Below, piece by piece: positions 8,474 through 17,126 of a stretch of 64,000 bases of DNA (position 1 is the stretch's first letter; every line of letters begins with the position of its first letter). A program made the position numbers and the translations under genes. The DNA comes from Gammaproteobacteria bacterium (GTDB taxonomy: Bacteria > Pseudomonadota > Gammaproteobacteria > Steroidobacterales > Woeseiaceae). Below the pieces are notes generated by a model, which saw only the letters and a program-made list of their open reading frames with translations, searched no databases and was not told where the DNA came from. Location: positions 1 to 64,000 of the forward strand of contig JAADHU010000056.1 of assembly GCA_013151645.1 (NCBI GenBank), given 5' to 3'.

Positions 8474-10210
8474 ATGCATACGATAATATTGACGGGTGTC
8501 CTGGTCATGCTGACAGCCTGTCATGCGGATACGCAGAGACAACAGGGTCAAGCACTTGAGCAAGCGACCTATGACCTGATCATTCGTCACGGCACTTTGT
8601 ACGATGGATCGGGTAGCTCGGGTGTGACAGGCGATGTGGCGATCAAAGGCGACAAGATCGCCGCAGTGGGTGATCTTGGTGATGTAATCGCGAAGGCCGA
8701 GATTGACGCAACGGGACTGGCGGTGGCCCCGGGCTTCATCAATATGCTCAGCTGGGCAGTGGATTCGCTGATTGCCGATGGTCGTGGTATGAGCGACATC
8801 AAACAAGGCGTGACCCTTGAAGTGTTTGGCGAGGGTTGGTCAATGGGGCCACTCAACGATACGATGAAAGCGGACAGCGTTAAGCGACAGGGCGACATAA
8901 AATATGAAATAGAATGGACGACACTAGGTGAATATCTGGACTACCTGGCGAACCGGGGCGTGTCACCCAACATTGCCTCATTCGTGGGGGCGACTACCGT
9001 GCGAATTCATGAACTGGGTTATGAAGATCGTCCACCAACGGTAGAAGAGCTAACGCGTATGCAGAACCTGGTGCGTCAGGCGATGGAAGAGGGTGCGCTG
9101 GGTGTGGGTTCCTCCCTGATATATGCGCCGGCTTTTTACGCCGATACAGAGGAGTTAATTGCTCTGGCTAAAACCGTTGGCGAATATGGTGGTATGTATA
9201 TTTCACATATGCGCAGCGAAGGCGCACGATTGTTGGAATCAATCGATGAGTTGATTTCGATTGCTCGGGAAGCAGGGGTCGCGGCAGAGATCTATCACCT
9301 GAAGATGGCCGGAAAATCAAATTGGAGCAAATTCGATGCTGCGGTAGACAAGGTCGAGGAAGCGCGGGCAGAAGGACTTCTTATCACGGCGGATATGTAC
9401 ACCTATCCCGCTAGCGCGACCGGGCTTGACGGGGCCATGCCTCCCTGGGTGCAGGAAGGCGGACTGGATACCTGGATAGAACGACTCAAGGATCCGGTTA
9501 TCCGTGCACGGGTGCGTGAAGAGATGCGGACGCCCACATCTGAATGGGAGAACATGTTTGTAGAGGCCGGCCCGGATAAAATGTTACTCGTTGGCTTCAA
9601 GAACCCGGCCTTAAAACTACTCACCGGCAAAACTTTGGCGGAGGTCGCAAAGATGCGTGGCGCCACTCCCGCTGATACCGCGATGGACCTGGTCATCGAA
9701 GACGGTAGTCGGGTAGATGCGGTGTATTTCATGATGACCGAAGCGAATGTGCGCAAGAAGACGATGTTGCCGTGGGTGAGTTTCGGTTCCGATGCCGAGT
9801 CATCCGCCCCGGAGGGTGTGTTTCTCCAATCAAGCACCCATCCGCGGGCCTACGGTAACTTTGCCCGGTTACTGGGAAAATATGTACGCGAGGAACAAAG
9901 TTTGACCTTGGCTGACGCGATTCGGCGCCTGACCTCCCTGCCGGCGAAAAACCTCAAGATCAAAAACCGAGGTGCCTTGACACCAGGATATTTCGCTGAC
10001 ATTGCCATATTTGACCCTAAATCTATCCAGGATCATGCGACCTTTGATCAGCCGATGCAGTATGCAACGGGGATGGTTCATGTCTTTGTCAATGGTAAAC
10101 AAGTATTAAAGAATGGTCAGCATACCGGTGCTACGCCTGGTCGAGTGGTGCGCGGACCTGGATGGATTGGGGCGCAGATGGCTCGGACAAACGCCTTGGA
10201 AGCACAATAG
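8474..10210 (+). CDS. N-acyl-D-amino-acid deacylase-like lipoprotein, HxH motif replaced
   Basis: From ATG 8474 this 578-residue protein has a lipoprotein signal (VLVMLTAC, Cys about 15). An in-frame TTG at 8438 would only add a hydrophilic tail. The fold is the D-aminoacylase branch of the amidohydrolase superfamily: opening strand RHGTLYDGSGSSG, later metal/substrate motifs YISHMRSEG (about 237) and EIYHLKMAGKSNW (about 270), and GSDAESS near 437. The usual metal-binding HxH after the first strand is missing: the site reads APGFINMLSWA where the 51842 homologue has GFIDTHSHAD. Such GFINMLSW versions are recurrent in the family, so this is not simple decay, but metal content and activity may differ. 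It sits between the serine hydrolase and another amidohydrolase on the same strand. Confidence 0.88.
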   Translation: MHTIILTGVLVMLTACHADTQRQQGQALEQATYDLIIRHGTLYDGSGSSGVTGDVAIKGDKIAAVGDLGDVIAKAEIDATGLAVAPGFINMLSWAVDSLIADGRGMSDIKQGVTLEVFGEGWSMGPLNDTMKADSVKRQGDIKYEIEWTTLGEYLDYLANRGVSPNIASFVGATTVRIHELGYEDRPPTVEELTRMQNLVRQAMEEGALGVGSSLIYAPAFYADTEELIALAKTVGEYGGMYISHMRSEGARLLESIDELISIAREAGVAAEIYHLKMAGKSNWSKFDAAVDKVEEARAEGLLITADMYTYPASATGLDGAMPPWVQEGGLDTWIERLKDPVIRARVREEMRTPTSEWENMFVEAGPDKMLLVGFKNPALKLLTGKTLAEVAKMRGATPADTAMDLVIEDGSRVDAVYFMMTEANVRKKTMLPWVSFGSDAESSAPEGVFLQSSTHPRAYGNFARLLGKYVREEQSLTLADAIRRLTSLPAKNLKIKNRGALTPGYFADIAIFDPKSIQDHATFDQPMQYATGMVHVFVNGKQVLKNGQHTGATPGRVVRGPGWIGAQMARTNALEAQ

Positions 10211-10238
10211 AATACTAATAGCTTAATTGAGGAGAATC

Positions 10239-11576
10239 ATGATTCGGGAATTCATACGGATCGTATTGACAGTTACTTTCATTTTTTCTTTTGTTGAAAA
10301 TCTTAGCGCAAAGACAGGTGAAGCGGGGAATATCCAGATCATACATGCAGGTGCCTTGCTGGCTGTACCGGGTAAAGGTCCCATGGCTAATGCCAGTGTG
10401 ATCGTGGAGGCGGGCAAGGTTGCCGAAGTGCGTGCTGGATTTGTCTCTGCCTCTGATATTAGCAGTGACAAAAATCAAACTGTCGAAATCATAGATTTGC
10501 GCGACAGTTTTGTTCTTCCTGGGCTTATGGATATGCATACCCATGTGACATTCGAATTTAGCCGAGATCAACAACTCAGGAATGTCACCGTGAGCGACGA
10601 AGATGTGACCATCGATGGAGTGGTGTTCGCCAGGCGAACCTTAATGGCCGGATTTACCACGGTACGTAATGTGGGTGCGCCGCCTGCCGCCATCTTTGCC
10701 CTGAGAGATGCTATAGCTAAGGGTAAGGTACCGGGGCCACGCATTATCGCCGCAGGTGGTGGTGTGTCCCCGACCGGAGGGCACGGTGACATCAACGGTT
10801 ATCGCGATGATATTTTTCCGGAGCCATCACACAGTGGCATATGTAATGGTGCTGATGATTGTCGCCGCGCGGTCAGGGTGCTGGCGAAAGGTGGTGCCGA
10901 TGTCATCAAGTTTGTGGCAACGGGTGGGGTACTGAGTAATACGGCAGCGGGAACAGGACAGCAGTTCACCGATGCTGAAATGGTTGCACTTATAGAAACC
11001 GCCCATGCATTGGGCCGCAAGGTTGCAGCCCATGCTCACGGCGTAGACGGCATTAATGCGGCTCTTCGTGCCGGGGTGGATTCCATCGAACATGGAACCT
11101 ATCTCGATAAGGAGTCTATCCGTCTGTTTCGCAAGACAGGCGCCTACTACGTACCGACTATTTCGGCGGGTGTAACGGTAGCCGAGTGGGCGGAAATAGA
11201 GGGGTATCTCCCCCCTTCGATGCGGGACAAAGCACGACGAATCGGGCCGATAGTCCACGCTACATTTGCCCGGGCTTATAAGGGTGGTGTGAAAATTGCC
11301 TTTGGCACTGATTCCGGTGTGAGCAAGCATGGACTGAACGCCAGAGAGTTTCTGTTCATGGTAGAGGCAGGTATGCCAGAGGAAGAGGCCATTAAATCAG
11401 CCACTATCAATACCGCCATCCTGCTTGGCAGGGCAGATCAGCTCGGGACTATCGAGCCTGGGAAAGTGGCTGACATCATCGCGACTAAACAAAGCCCGAT
11501 TGACGATATCAGACAACTTCAAAAAGTTACTTTCGTGATGAAGGATGGCGTCGTCTATCAGGCTGCCGGCGAATAA
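10239..11576 (+). CDS. secreted metal-dependent amidohydrolase (imidazolonepropionase/prolidase-like)
   Basis: The start is ATG 10239, directly after an AGGAGAATC ribosome site; the upstream TTG is not needed. The 445-residue product has a signal peptide (IVLTVTFIFSFVENLSAK). All amidohydrolase metal motifs are visible: HxH in GLMDMHTHVTFE (about 96), the likely carboxylated Lys in GGADVIKFVATGG (about 215), His in AAHAHG and SIEHGTY (about 265 and 284), and Asp in FGTDSGVSKHG (about 354). This resembles the secreted imidazolonepropionase-like/Xaa-Pro dipeptidase group. It follows the D-aminoacylase gene by 28 bases, so the serine hydrolase, deacylase and this gene probably form one operon for peptide or N-acyl amino-acid breakdown. 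Confidence 0.9.
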   Translation: MIREFIRIVLTVTFIFSFVENLSAKTGEAGNIQIIHAGALLAVPGKGPMANASVIVEAGKVAEVRAGFVSASDISSDKNQTVEIIDLRDSFVLPGLMDMHTHVTFEFSRDQQLRNVTVSDEDVTIDGVVFARRTLMAGFTTVRNVGAPPAAIFALRDAIAKGKVPGPRIIAAGGGVSPTGGHGDINGYRDDIFPEPSHSGICNGADDCRRAVRVLAKGGADVIKFVATGGVLSNTAAGTGQQFTDAEMVALIETAHALGRKVAAHAHGVDGINAALRAGVDSIEHGTYLDKESIRLFRKTGAYYVPTISAGVTVAEWAEIEGYLPPSMRDKARRIGPIVHATFARAYKGGVKIAFGTDSGVSKHGLNAREFLFMVEAGMPEEEAIKSATINTAILLGRADQLGTIEPGKVADIIATKQSPIDDIRQLQKVTFVMKDGVVYQAAGE

Positions 11577-11598
11577 ACCTGCAACAGTCGGTACATAC

Positions 11599-11717
11599 AT
11601 CCGCTCCGGTCCTCTCGTACCAGGAGCAGCTCTTCTCGATCTCCAACGCCCACGGCAGATAGGGACCGAACTGTCTCGCGACGGTTCTAAACCGAGCTCG
11701 CGTATCACTTTAAATGT
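11599..11717 (-). pseudogene. degenerate fragment of 23S ribosomal RNA
   Basis: Read on the minus strand this is the part of 23S rRNA domain V/VI around the sarcin-ricin loop: CATTTAAAGTG, CGCGAGCT, then GACAGTTCGGTCCCTATCTG and the near-invariant ACGAGAGGACCGGAG at the end. Only about 120 bases remain. Several positions that are constant in working ribosomes differ, and there is an extra base in the ACGGTTCT stretch (normally ACGTTCT). It points opposite to the rRNA operon at the window start. It is a relic, not a functional gene. Confidence 0.88.
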
Positions 11718-12062
11718 AAGCGTCCGGAGAAATACATCTATCCCGTTCGCGACTCCGCCGCGACGATGCAGCCATCATCATGATTCAGTTCTACGTCTTC
11801 TCCGTAGCGCTGTCGCGTGAGACCTGATCATGGTTCTATCCTCACGCAACGGCGTAAGACACGAATATCCACCACCGTCGCGTGAGAAGTCAACATATCC
11901 GCATCACTGTGGTTTTGCCATAATTACCTCAATTGAAATTTTTTCAATTTCGGGTACGGGGTTTTTGTTTTTCAAATGTCTATATATATCGAAGCCAATA
12001 ACAACAGATCGGTTCAGAAGCAAGCTAATCGGCTTTGGCTGGGTTTTATCGAGCAAAGCATC
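11718..12062. other. promoter region of the STN receptor with inverted repeats
   Basis: No gene is seen. GCGTGAG/CTCACGC words form a loose inverted repeat around 11814-11850. AATTGAAA-TTT-TTTCAATT (11931-11949) is a perfect 8-3-8 palindrome ahead of the TonB receptor and could be an operator or hairpin. The stretch is A/T-rich toward the receptor start. Confidence 0.4.
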
Positions 12063-14693
12063 ATGCGGAAACGGGGGGCGTTTTGCTGTTGCGTAGTATT
12101 TATTGCGATATGTTTTTATGCAGCAGGCGCATACGCAGAAGAAGCAATTCATAGATTTGAAATTCCTGCTTCTAATGCCAATACCGGATTGAATTTGTTA
12201 GCAAAGCAATCCAATACACCCCTCCTCTATCTCAATGATGAGGTGCGCAATGAAAGGACAAACGACGTTAAAGGGAGTTATACCGTTCATGATGCGCTTG
12301 AAATTTTGCTCAAGGACACAGGTATCAGCGGTTCAATAAATCAAAGCGGAGTTCTTACCATCGCCATGACTGAACCCGAACAGAACGAGGGGAAAAGCAT
12401 GAAAACCAAACCGAATCGAACGAAAACATCCATTTTCGCAGCATTCTCCGCGGCATTCCTGTCGGTGTTGTCGCCAGCAATCGTGAGTGGGGAGGAGGCT
12501 GAGGATAAGACCGGGGCAAGCATGATGCTTGAGGAAATAATCGTGACCGCGACCAAGCGCGCTGCAAGTATTCAAGATATCCCAATGAGCATCTCTGTAA
12601 TCACTAAAGAGGATATGGCGCGCAGAGGACTAGCGGAAATGGACGACTACTTGCGCACACTTCCAGGAGTCAGCATGGTGGCTAGGGGGGCTGGACAAAA
12701 CGTGGTCATCATACGCGGAGTAGCTGCCGCTCCCGAACTAGAGGGTAGCGATTCAGCAACAGTAGGTGTCTATTTTGATGAATATTCCGTGACAGGCCTG
12801 GTGGGACCAATAGACCTTAAAATGGTGGATCTAGAACGAGTGGAAGTGCTTCGAGGTCCGCAAGGAACTCTTTATGGCGCCGGTTCCATGGGCGGTACAG
12901 TTCGTAATATCTCAGCGTCACCAAATTTAGAGAAATTCGAAGGAAAACTTGAAACAAGTTATTCCAAAACCGCAAGGCAAGGCGATGACAACACCATGTT
13001 CCAAGGGGTTGTTAGTATTCCACTTATAGAAAATCAACTCGCTGTTAGAGCAGTGGCCTATCGCTATCAAGATAGTGGTTACATTGACAATATCGCAAGA
13101 AGTAATGCGAGTACTTTTGGTGCAGCAAATGCATTCGGTGCCGGCGATCTTGCGGTTGACCAAAATAACGTTGGCAACGAGGTAACTGAGGGTGGGCGGG
13201 CAAGTATACTTTGGCAAGCAAATGACAAACTGAGTCTGCAACTAACCCGTATAATGCAGGACACCAAACAGGAAGGATTGCCTGAAATATCCTCCAGTCT
13301 AGGAAAATTTCAGCAGGCTCGTTTGCAGTTAGGCGATGTTGTTGGTGGGAGGGGAGAAAGGCTAAATAATAACGTGGACATCACCAATCTGGAAGTGAAC
13401 TACGATCTGGGTTGGGCGCACATCATGTCATCAACCTCATGGGTTGAGAGTCTTTTCCTCCAAGATACGGATATCAGCGGTCCTTTTGGCGGTCTGCCCT
13501 TCTCTTCGACCACCGAGACAGAGAGAGATGTATCTATTGAGGAAATACGATTAACCTCTGATCTGGAGGGTCCTTTTCAATTTATGCTGGGCGGGTATTA
13601 TGAAGATGCCGATGAAATCCGCGAAAGCGCTACTATTTGGGGAGGAGCCCCAGAACTCCACCCTTTCTTCCCCCCCGGAAGTAACCCGCCCGCATTACTT
13701 TCCAAAGTGGACTTTCGCCCGTCGATAAAACAAATAGCGATATTTAGTGAACTCTCTTACCAATTAACTGAACAATGGGAATTCACGCTAGGCGCCAGAA
13801 TATTTAACTACGATAGGAAAATCGTTTCCACTGTCGCTAATCAAACTAGTCCTAGCGGCCCCCCTACTTCTGTTTTTAACAGCCTTAAAATTGATGAAAG
13901 TGGAGAAACCTTTAAAGCCAATATTACCTACGCAGTAAGCGATGACATCCTCCTTTACGGTCAATGGGCTGAAGGGTTTCGTTTAGGATTGCCTGAACCG
14001 GCTCTCGACGCTGCTCTTTGTGATATGGATGGTGACGGTTTTGTGGATGGCTTAAATGGCATCACCATTAATACTCGCCGACTAGATTCAGATACTTTAG
14101 ATAGTTTTGAGTTAGGCGCCAAGTTCACTTTATTTGATAATCGTCTAGTGATAAATACCGCAGTCTATCGCGTTAATTGGGAAGGTATTCCTATTAGAGT
14201 TCTTGGCACTATTTGCGGCGCAAACATAAACGCGGGCAAGGCAAGAACTCAGGGTTTTGAGTTCGCAAGTACCGTGTATTTAGCCCGAAGCTTGCGTGCC
14301 AATATCGGTGGCTCTTATGTAGATGCCGAACTATCGAGGGACGCCCAAAATTTAGGCATGGCGGGAGATCGCTTGCCAGGGAGTGCTGAATATACTCTCA
14401 ATCTTGGCCTTCAATACGATTTCACCTTAGCTGCCTATGATTCATTCATACGGAGTGACTATGCCTATGTCGGTGGCTTTTATAATAATCTGCAAGAAAC
14501 TGGCGTAGAAGCAGGTGATTACCAAGAGTGGAACGTAAGTGGAGGGATTACTTTTGACAATATTGAAGTGTCACTGATTGTAAGGAATCTAAACAATGCG
14601 GATGCGATGACCTGGGTATCCACCGCACCGGACAGAAGCGTATTTCGTTTACGGCCCCGTACACTTGGCCTAAATGTAAGGTATCGTTTCTAA
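12063..14693 (+). CDS. TonB-dependent transducer with STN signalling domain and an embedded second signal peptide
   Basis: From ATG 12063 the product is 876 residues. A signal peptide (residues 1-26, ending AAGAYAEE) leads into an STN domain (about 28-105: FEIPASNANTGLNLLAKQSN). Such domains contact a FecR partner in the periplasm. Residues 113-146 then form a second, complete signal-peptide-like segment beginning at an internal ATG (12399) with its own ribosome site. It is followed by TonB-box-like EEIIVTATKR, the plug (ERVEVLRGPQGTLYGAGSMG, about 260) and a barrel ending in RYRF. The matching FecR and sigma genes lie convergently downstream (15016-16699). The gene is visibly more A/T-rich than the right half of the window, hinting at transfer. 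Ligand unknown, possibly a siderophore. Confidence 0.92.
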   Translation: MRKRGAFCCCVVFIAICFYAAGAYAEEAIHRFEIPASNANTGLNLLAKQSNTPLLYLNDEVRNERTNDVKGSYTVHDALEILLKDTGISGSINQSGVLTIAMTEPEQNEGKSMKTKPNRTKTSIFAAFSAAFLSVLSPAIVSGEEAEDKTGASMMLEEIIVTATKRAASIQDIPMSISVITKEDMARRGLAEMDDYLRTLPGVSMVARGAGQNVVIIRGVAAAPELEGSDSATVGVYFDEYSVTGLVGPIDLKMVDLERVEVLRGPQGTLYGAGSMGGTVRNISASPNLEKFEGKLETSYSKTARQGDDNTMFQGVVSIPLIENQLAVRAVAYRYQDSGYIDNIARSNASTFGAANAFGAGDLAVDQNNVGNEVTEGGRASILWQANDKLSLQLTRIMQDTKQEGLPEISSSLGKFQQARLQLGDVVGGRGERLNNNVDITNLEVNYDLGWAHIMSSTSWVESLFLQDTDISGPFGGLPFSSTTETERDVSIEEIRLTSDLEGPFQFMLGGYYEDADEIRESATIWGGAPELHPFFPPGSNPPALLSKVDFRPSIKQIAIFSELSYQLTEQWEFTLGARIFNYDRKIVSTVANQTSPSGPPTSVFNSLKIDESGETFKANITYAVSDDILLYGQWAEGFRLGLPEPALDAALCDMDGDGFVDGLNGITINTRRLDSDTLDSFELGAKFTLFDNRLVINTAVYRVNWEGIPIRVLGTICGANINAGKARTQGFEFASTVYLARSLRANIGGSYVDAELSRDAQNLGMAGDRLPGSAEYTLNLGLQYDFTLAAYDSFIRSDYAYVGGFYNNLQETGVEAGDYQEWNVSGGITFDNIEVSLIVRNLNNADAMTWVSTAPDRSVFRLRPRTLGLNVRYRF
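12387..12401 (+). promoter_or_regulatory. internal ribosome site and ATG inside the STN receptor gene
   Basis: GAGGGGAAAAGC precedes an in-frame ATG at 12399. That codon opens a textbook signal peptide (basic MKTKPNRTKTS, hydrophobic FAAFSAAFLSVLSPA, cleavage-like VSGEE). Starting here would give a 764-residue receptor without the STN domain. The same arrangement recurs in the receptor at 57487-60597. Confidence 0.5.
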
Positions 14694-14731
14694 GTATCAG
14701 GGATTTGGCAAGAAATAACCTGGACTTTACA

Positions 14732-14761
14732 CTGCCGCTCATCCCTCGGGAGGAGCGGCAG
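14732..14761. terminator. hairpin between convergent receptor and FecR genes
   Basis: CTGCCGCTC (14732-14740) pairs with GAGCGGCAG (14753-14761), and TCCC/GGGA pair inside. It lies 38 bases after the receptor stop. No T-run follows on either strand, so termination activity is uncertain. Confidence 0.4.
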
Positions 14762-14774
14762 CAAACGCTCAAGC

Positions 14775-14965
14775 TCATAGTCGTGGACGCCGCGACAGGC
14801 AAGGCACCGGCTTTTTCTTCTCTCCATTCACTTTCTTTGCAGCGGCCGGTTTGGTCTCATCCGGATCGTCAGCCAAACCCAGGTCGCCAACAACCGCTCC
14901 AGTTCGGCCTCGCCGAACAACGAGATCTGATCTTTATGGGGCGCGGTCCACTGTGGCGGTAAACT
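14775..14965 (-). pseudogene. possible IS66-type transposase remnant
   Basis: On the minus strand two overlapping frames spell KDQISLFGEAELERLL and, after a shift, GDLGLADDPDETKPAAAKK followed by KKKPVP. This pattern recalls the N-terminal part of IS66 TnpC proteins (a 'DQLSLFNEAE' helix followed by an Ala/Lys linker and a basic 'RKPLP' segment). The frame is broken and neither end is intact. The resemblance is short, so this is tentative. Confidence 0.35.
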
Positions 14966-15015
14966 GGTGGCAAGCGTTCGGGGTTTCTGGTTTTAAGCTC
15001 TGAACCGTCCTTTGT

Positions 15016-16092
15016 TCATCGGCGCGACAAGTAGATAAGATTGGTGCTGATCTGTTCTACACGGATCCCATAACGTTGTTCGATCGTTTCCAATATCGCC
15101 GGGATATCGTCGATGCGGAAATAGCCCCCGAATCTTAAATCCTGAATATTGGGATCAGAGATGACGATTTTTACAGGGGTATAACGATTGATCTCCGCGA
15201 TAACTTCTGTCAGAAGATCGTCATTGAATATGAACATGCCATCACGCCAGGAAAGATTTTTTTCAATCGCCTCCTGTGTCATTTCTTGCGCCAGTTCCAG
15301 TTCTTCATTTTCTTCATTGAAGATCACGCGCTGGCCTTTGACCAGGGGGACTAAAGAGGCGGCGTTCTCAATCCGCTCCAATTCAAGTGTGCCCGTCTTG
15401 GCAACCGCTTGCTTCAATGCAGCCACTTCAACACGCCCATCCGTCACGGTCAGCTCAATGCCCTTGTCTATCACCTGCACCGAGAAGGCCGTGCCGACGG
15501 CTTTTACTGCATATTTACCAGCATAAACAATAAACGGTTTGCCCGGATCATGAAACACTTCAAAATAGGCTTCCCCTTCCGTCAGCCGGACGATCCTGGC
15601 AGACTCTGCGTAGGCAACCCCCATTTTGCTGTGTGTATTCAAACGCACATCGGATCCATCCGGCAATGCGACGGTTTTTATTTCTCCTATCGCCGTACCG
15701 TATTCCGCTGCAAAAATATTTTTCGGTTGCGCTTGTTCGGGCATAACATTGTAAACGGCAAGTGCAAGCATGGCGCTGATGACGCCAAGCACAGCGGCCG
15801 TAGCAAGTTTCGAGATCGGCAATCCGAACCAGAGCGGCGTCTTGCTTTTCGCCTGTTTGTCCGGCTCAGGACACAAGAACTCTGACCAGTGATCTAAATC
15901 ATTCCAGATCAAGGCAACCCGTTTAAAGGCCTGTTTGTGTAATGGGCTTCTACTCAACCAGTCACGAAACTCACTGAGCTTTTCATCTGTGGGCCGCTCG
16001 CCATCAAGCGCTATTACCCACGTCCGTGCTTCGGCCTCAATGTCGGACCGTCCCGACTGTCGCCGCTCCGGTATGTTGACGACATTATTCAT
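15016..16092 (-). CDS. FecR-family anti-sigma regulator
   Basis: This 358-residue single-pass inner-membrane protein has a cytosolic N-terminal sigma-binding domain (about 1-85, with the DUF4880 motif FRDWLSRSPLHKQAF). One membrane helix follows (LATAAVLGVISAMLALAVYN, about 95-115). The periplasmic FecR domain spans about 125-235 (GEIKTVALPDGSDVRLNTHS, EGEAYFEVFHD). An STN-like C-terminal domain (about 290-350) should meet the STN domain of the receptor at 12063. Its ATG overlaps the sigma stop by 8 bases, so the two are coupled. The set transmits ligand binding at the outer membrane to transcription, as in FecA-FecR-FecI. Confidence 0.93.
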   Translation of the reverse strand: MNNVVNIPERRQSGRSDIEAEARTWVIALDGERPTDEKLSEFRDWLSRSPLHKQAFKRVALIWNDLDHWSEFLCPEPDKQAKSKTPLWFGLPISKLATAAVLGVISAMLALAVYNVMPEQAQPKNIFAAEYGTAIGEIKTVALPDGSDVRLNTHSKMGVAYAESARIVRLTEGEAYFEVFHDPGKPFIVYAGKYAVKAVGTAFSVQVIDKGIELTVTDGRVEVAALKQAVAKTGTLELERIENAASLVPLVKGQRVIFNEENEELELAQEMTQEAIEKNLSWRDGMFIFNDDLLTEVIAEINRYTPVKIVISDPNIQDLRFGGYFRIDDIPAILETIEQRYGIRVEQISTNLIYLSRR

Positions 16093-16699
16093 CCGTTCCT
16101 CTCCTGAGAGCCATGTTTCTTCCTGCTGGTTTCTCCATTTCAGTCAACGTATCATCGCCTTGTTCCCTGTCATCATCCGACTGCAATGCGGCTTGGCATC
16201 GCGCCAATCCTTTGGTCAGATGTTTCTCGACTGTTTTTACTGTTATGTTCAAGCGTTGGGCAATCTCTTTATGTGAAAACCCGAATATCTTTCTCATAAT
16301 AAACACCCGCTGACATTGAGGCGGCAATGCTTCTATGGCTTTATTGAAAGCGACCAATCGTTGCCGAACTTCCAACTCACGTTCACCGTATAACCTATTA
16401 TCTATGACATTTAATTCCTCCATATCCCCCATATAATCCATGAGTTGATTGGCCTTTTTCGATAATTCATTCAGTGCGATGTTTTTGGCTATCTTGAATA
16501 AATATGATTTTGGCGAGGTAATTACTTGTTTTTTTTCAGATTCATAGGCCTTCAAGAATGTATCCTGAACGACGTCTTCAATGTCTTGCCGGCGCACTAG
16601 AAAACGCATCAGGTATTGCTTTAACCTCGATTCCAATGCTATAAATTCCGACGTGATGGTCGAATGCGGTCGCATGTTTTGCTTTCCCGGGTCTGTCAT
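16085..16699 (-). CDS. FecI-type ECF sigma factor
   Basis: The product is about 204 residues from ATG 16699; a GTG at 16744 and an ATG at 16675 with a better GGGAAAG site are alternatives. Sigma region 2 reads RRQDIEDVVQDTFLKAYE and region 4 reads ALPPQCQRVFIMRKIFGFSH then EIAQRLNITVKTVEKHLTKG, both typical of FecI-like extracytoplasmic-function sigma factors. It overlaps the FecR gene by 8 bases. The expected target is the receptor at 12063, which runs toward this pair, so activation would require a promoter in the 11.7-12.06 kb region. Confidence 0.93.
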   Translation of the reverse strand: MTDPGKQNMRPHSTITSEFIALESRLKQYLMRFLVRRQDIEDVVQDTFLKAYESEKKQVITSPKSYLFKIAKNIALNELSKKANQLMDYMGDMEELNVIDNRLYGERELEVRQRLVAFNKAIEALPPQCQRVFIMRKIFGFSHKEIAQRLNITVKTVEKHLTKGLARCQAALQSDDDREQGDDTLTEMEKPAGRNMALRRGTDE

Positions 16700-16812
16700 C
16701 GATACGAAATAGTATGATTTTCTATCTGCCTGACATATTGCCACAATTTTAAGTGATCAATATGCAGTGACTATACTATCAGGGAAGCTCTGACTAAATC
16801 GTATTCTTAAAA

Positions 16813-17062
16813 GTGAATCGCACCGGTATCCGGTATCGTGGTCTTAAACGCCTTGCCGCGGCGCGCTCCGCGCAAGCCCATCTCATTCGTGATGCGTGCG
16901 ACGGTACGTCGAGGCGTTGGCATTGACTCTCGCTTCAGCTGTTTCCAGACTTTGCGAGCACCGTACACCTGGAAGTTCTCGTTCCGGACACGCGTGATCT
17001 CGGCTTGAGTGCCTGGTCACGGTGATAGTGAACCGGATGCCGGTTCGGATCACGTTCGCTCG
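16813..17062 (-). pseudogene. IS3-family transposase (OrfB) remnant
   Basis: The minus strand spells a contiguous piece of an IS3-group OrfB, N-terminal to the catalytic core: DPNRHPVHYHRDQALKP, a one-base shift, then EITRVRNENFQVYGARKVWK, RTVARITNEMGLRGARRGKA and FKTT. This matches the 'VYGARKVWRQL' and 'TVARLMRxxGLRGVRRGK' signature of the family. The DDE catalytic core, OrfA and both ends are missing, so it is an inactive scrap. It lies between the sigma gene and the SnoaL-like gene. Confidence 0.82.
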
Positions 17063-17126
17063 CCGTTCAGGAGCCGTTTCCCCCGGGGGTTATGGGCGCG
17101 TGGGCAGTGGATTGATCGGCACGCTG

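Noticed and set aside
2774-11576. Single long operon for peptide use
   Set aside because: The S9 peptidase and XRE-cupin genes run opposite to the serine hydrolase/deacylase genes, so at least two transcripts are needed.
11397-11708. Minus-strand frame of 103 codons across the amidohydrolase end
   Set aside because: Its N-terminal part is translation of the 23S rRNA scrap, a familiar source of false proteins, and the rest is antisense to a real gene.
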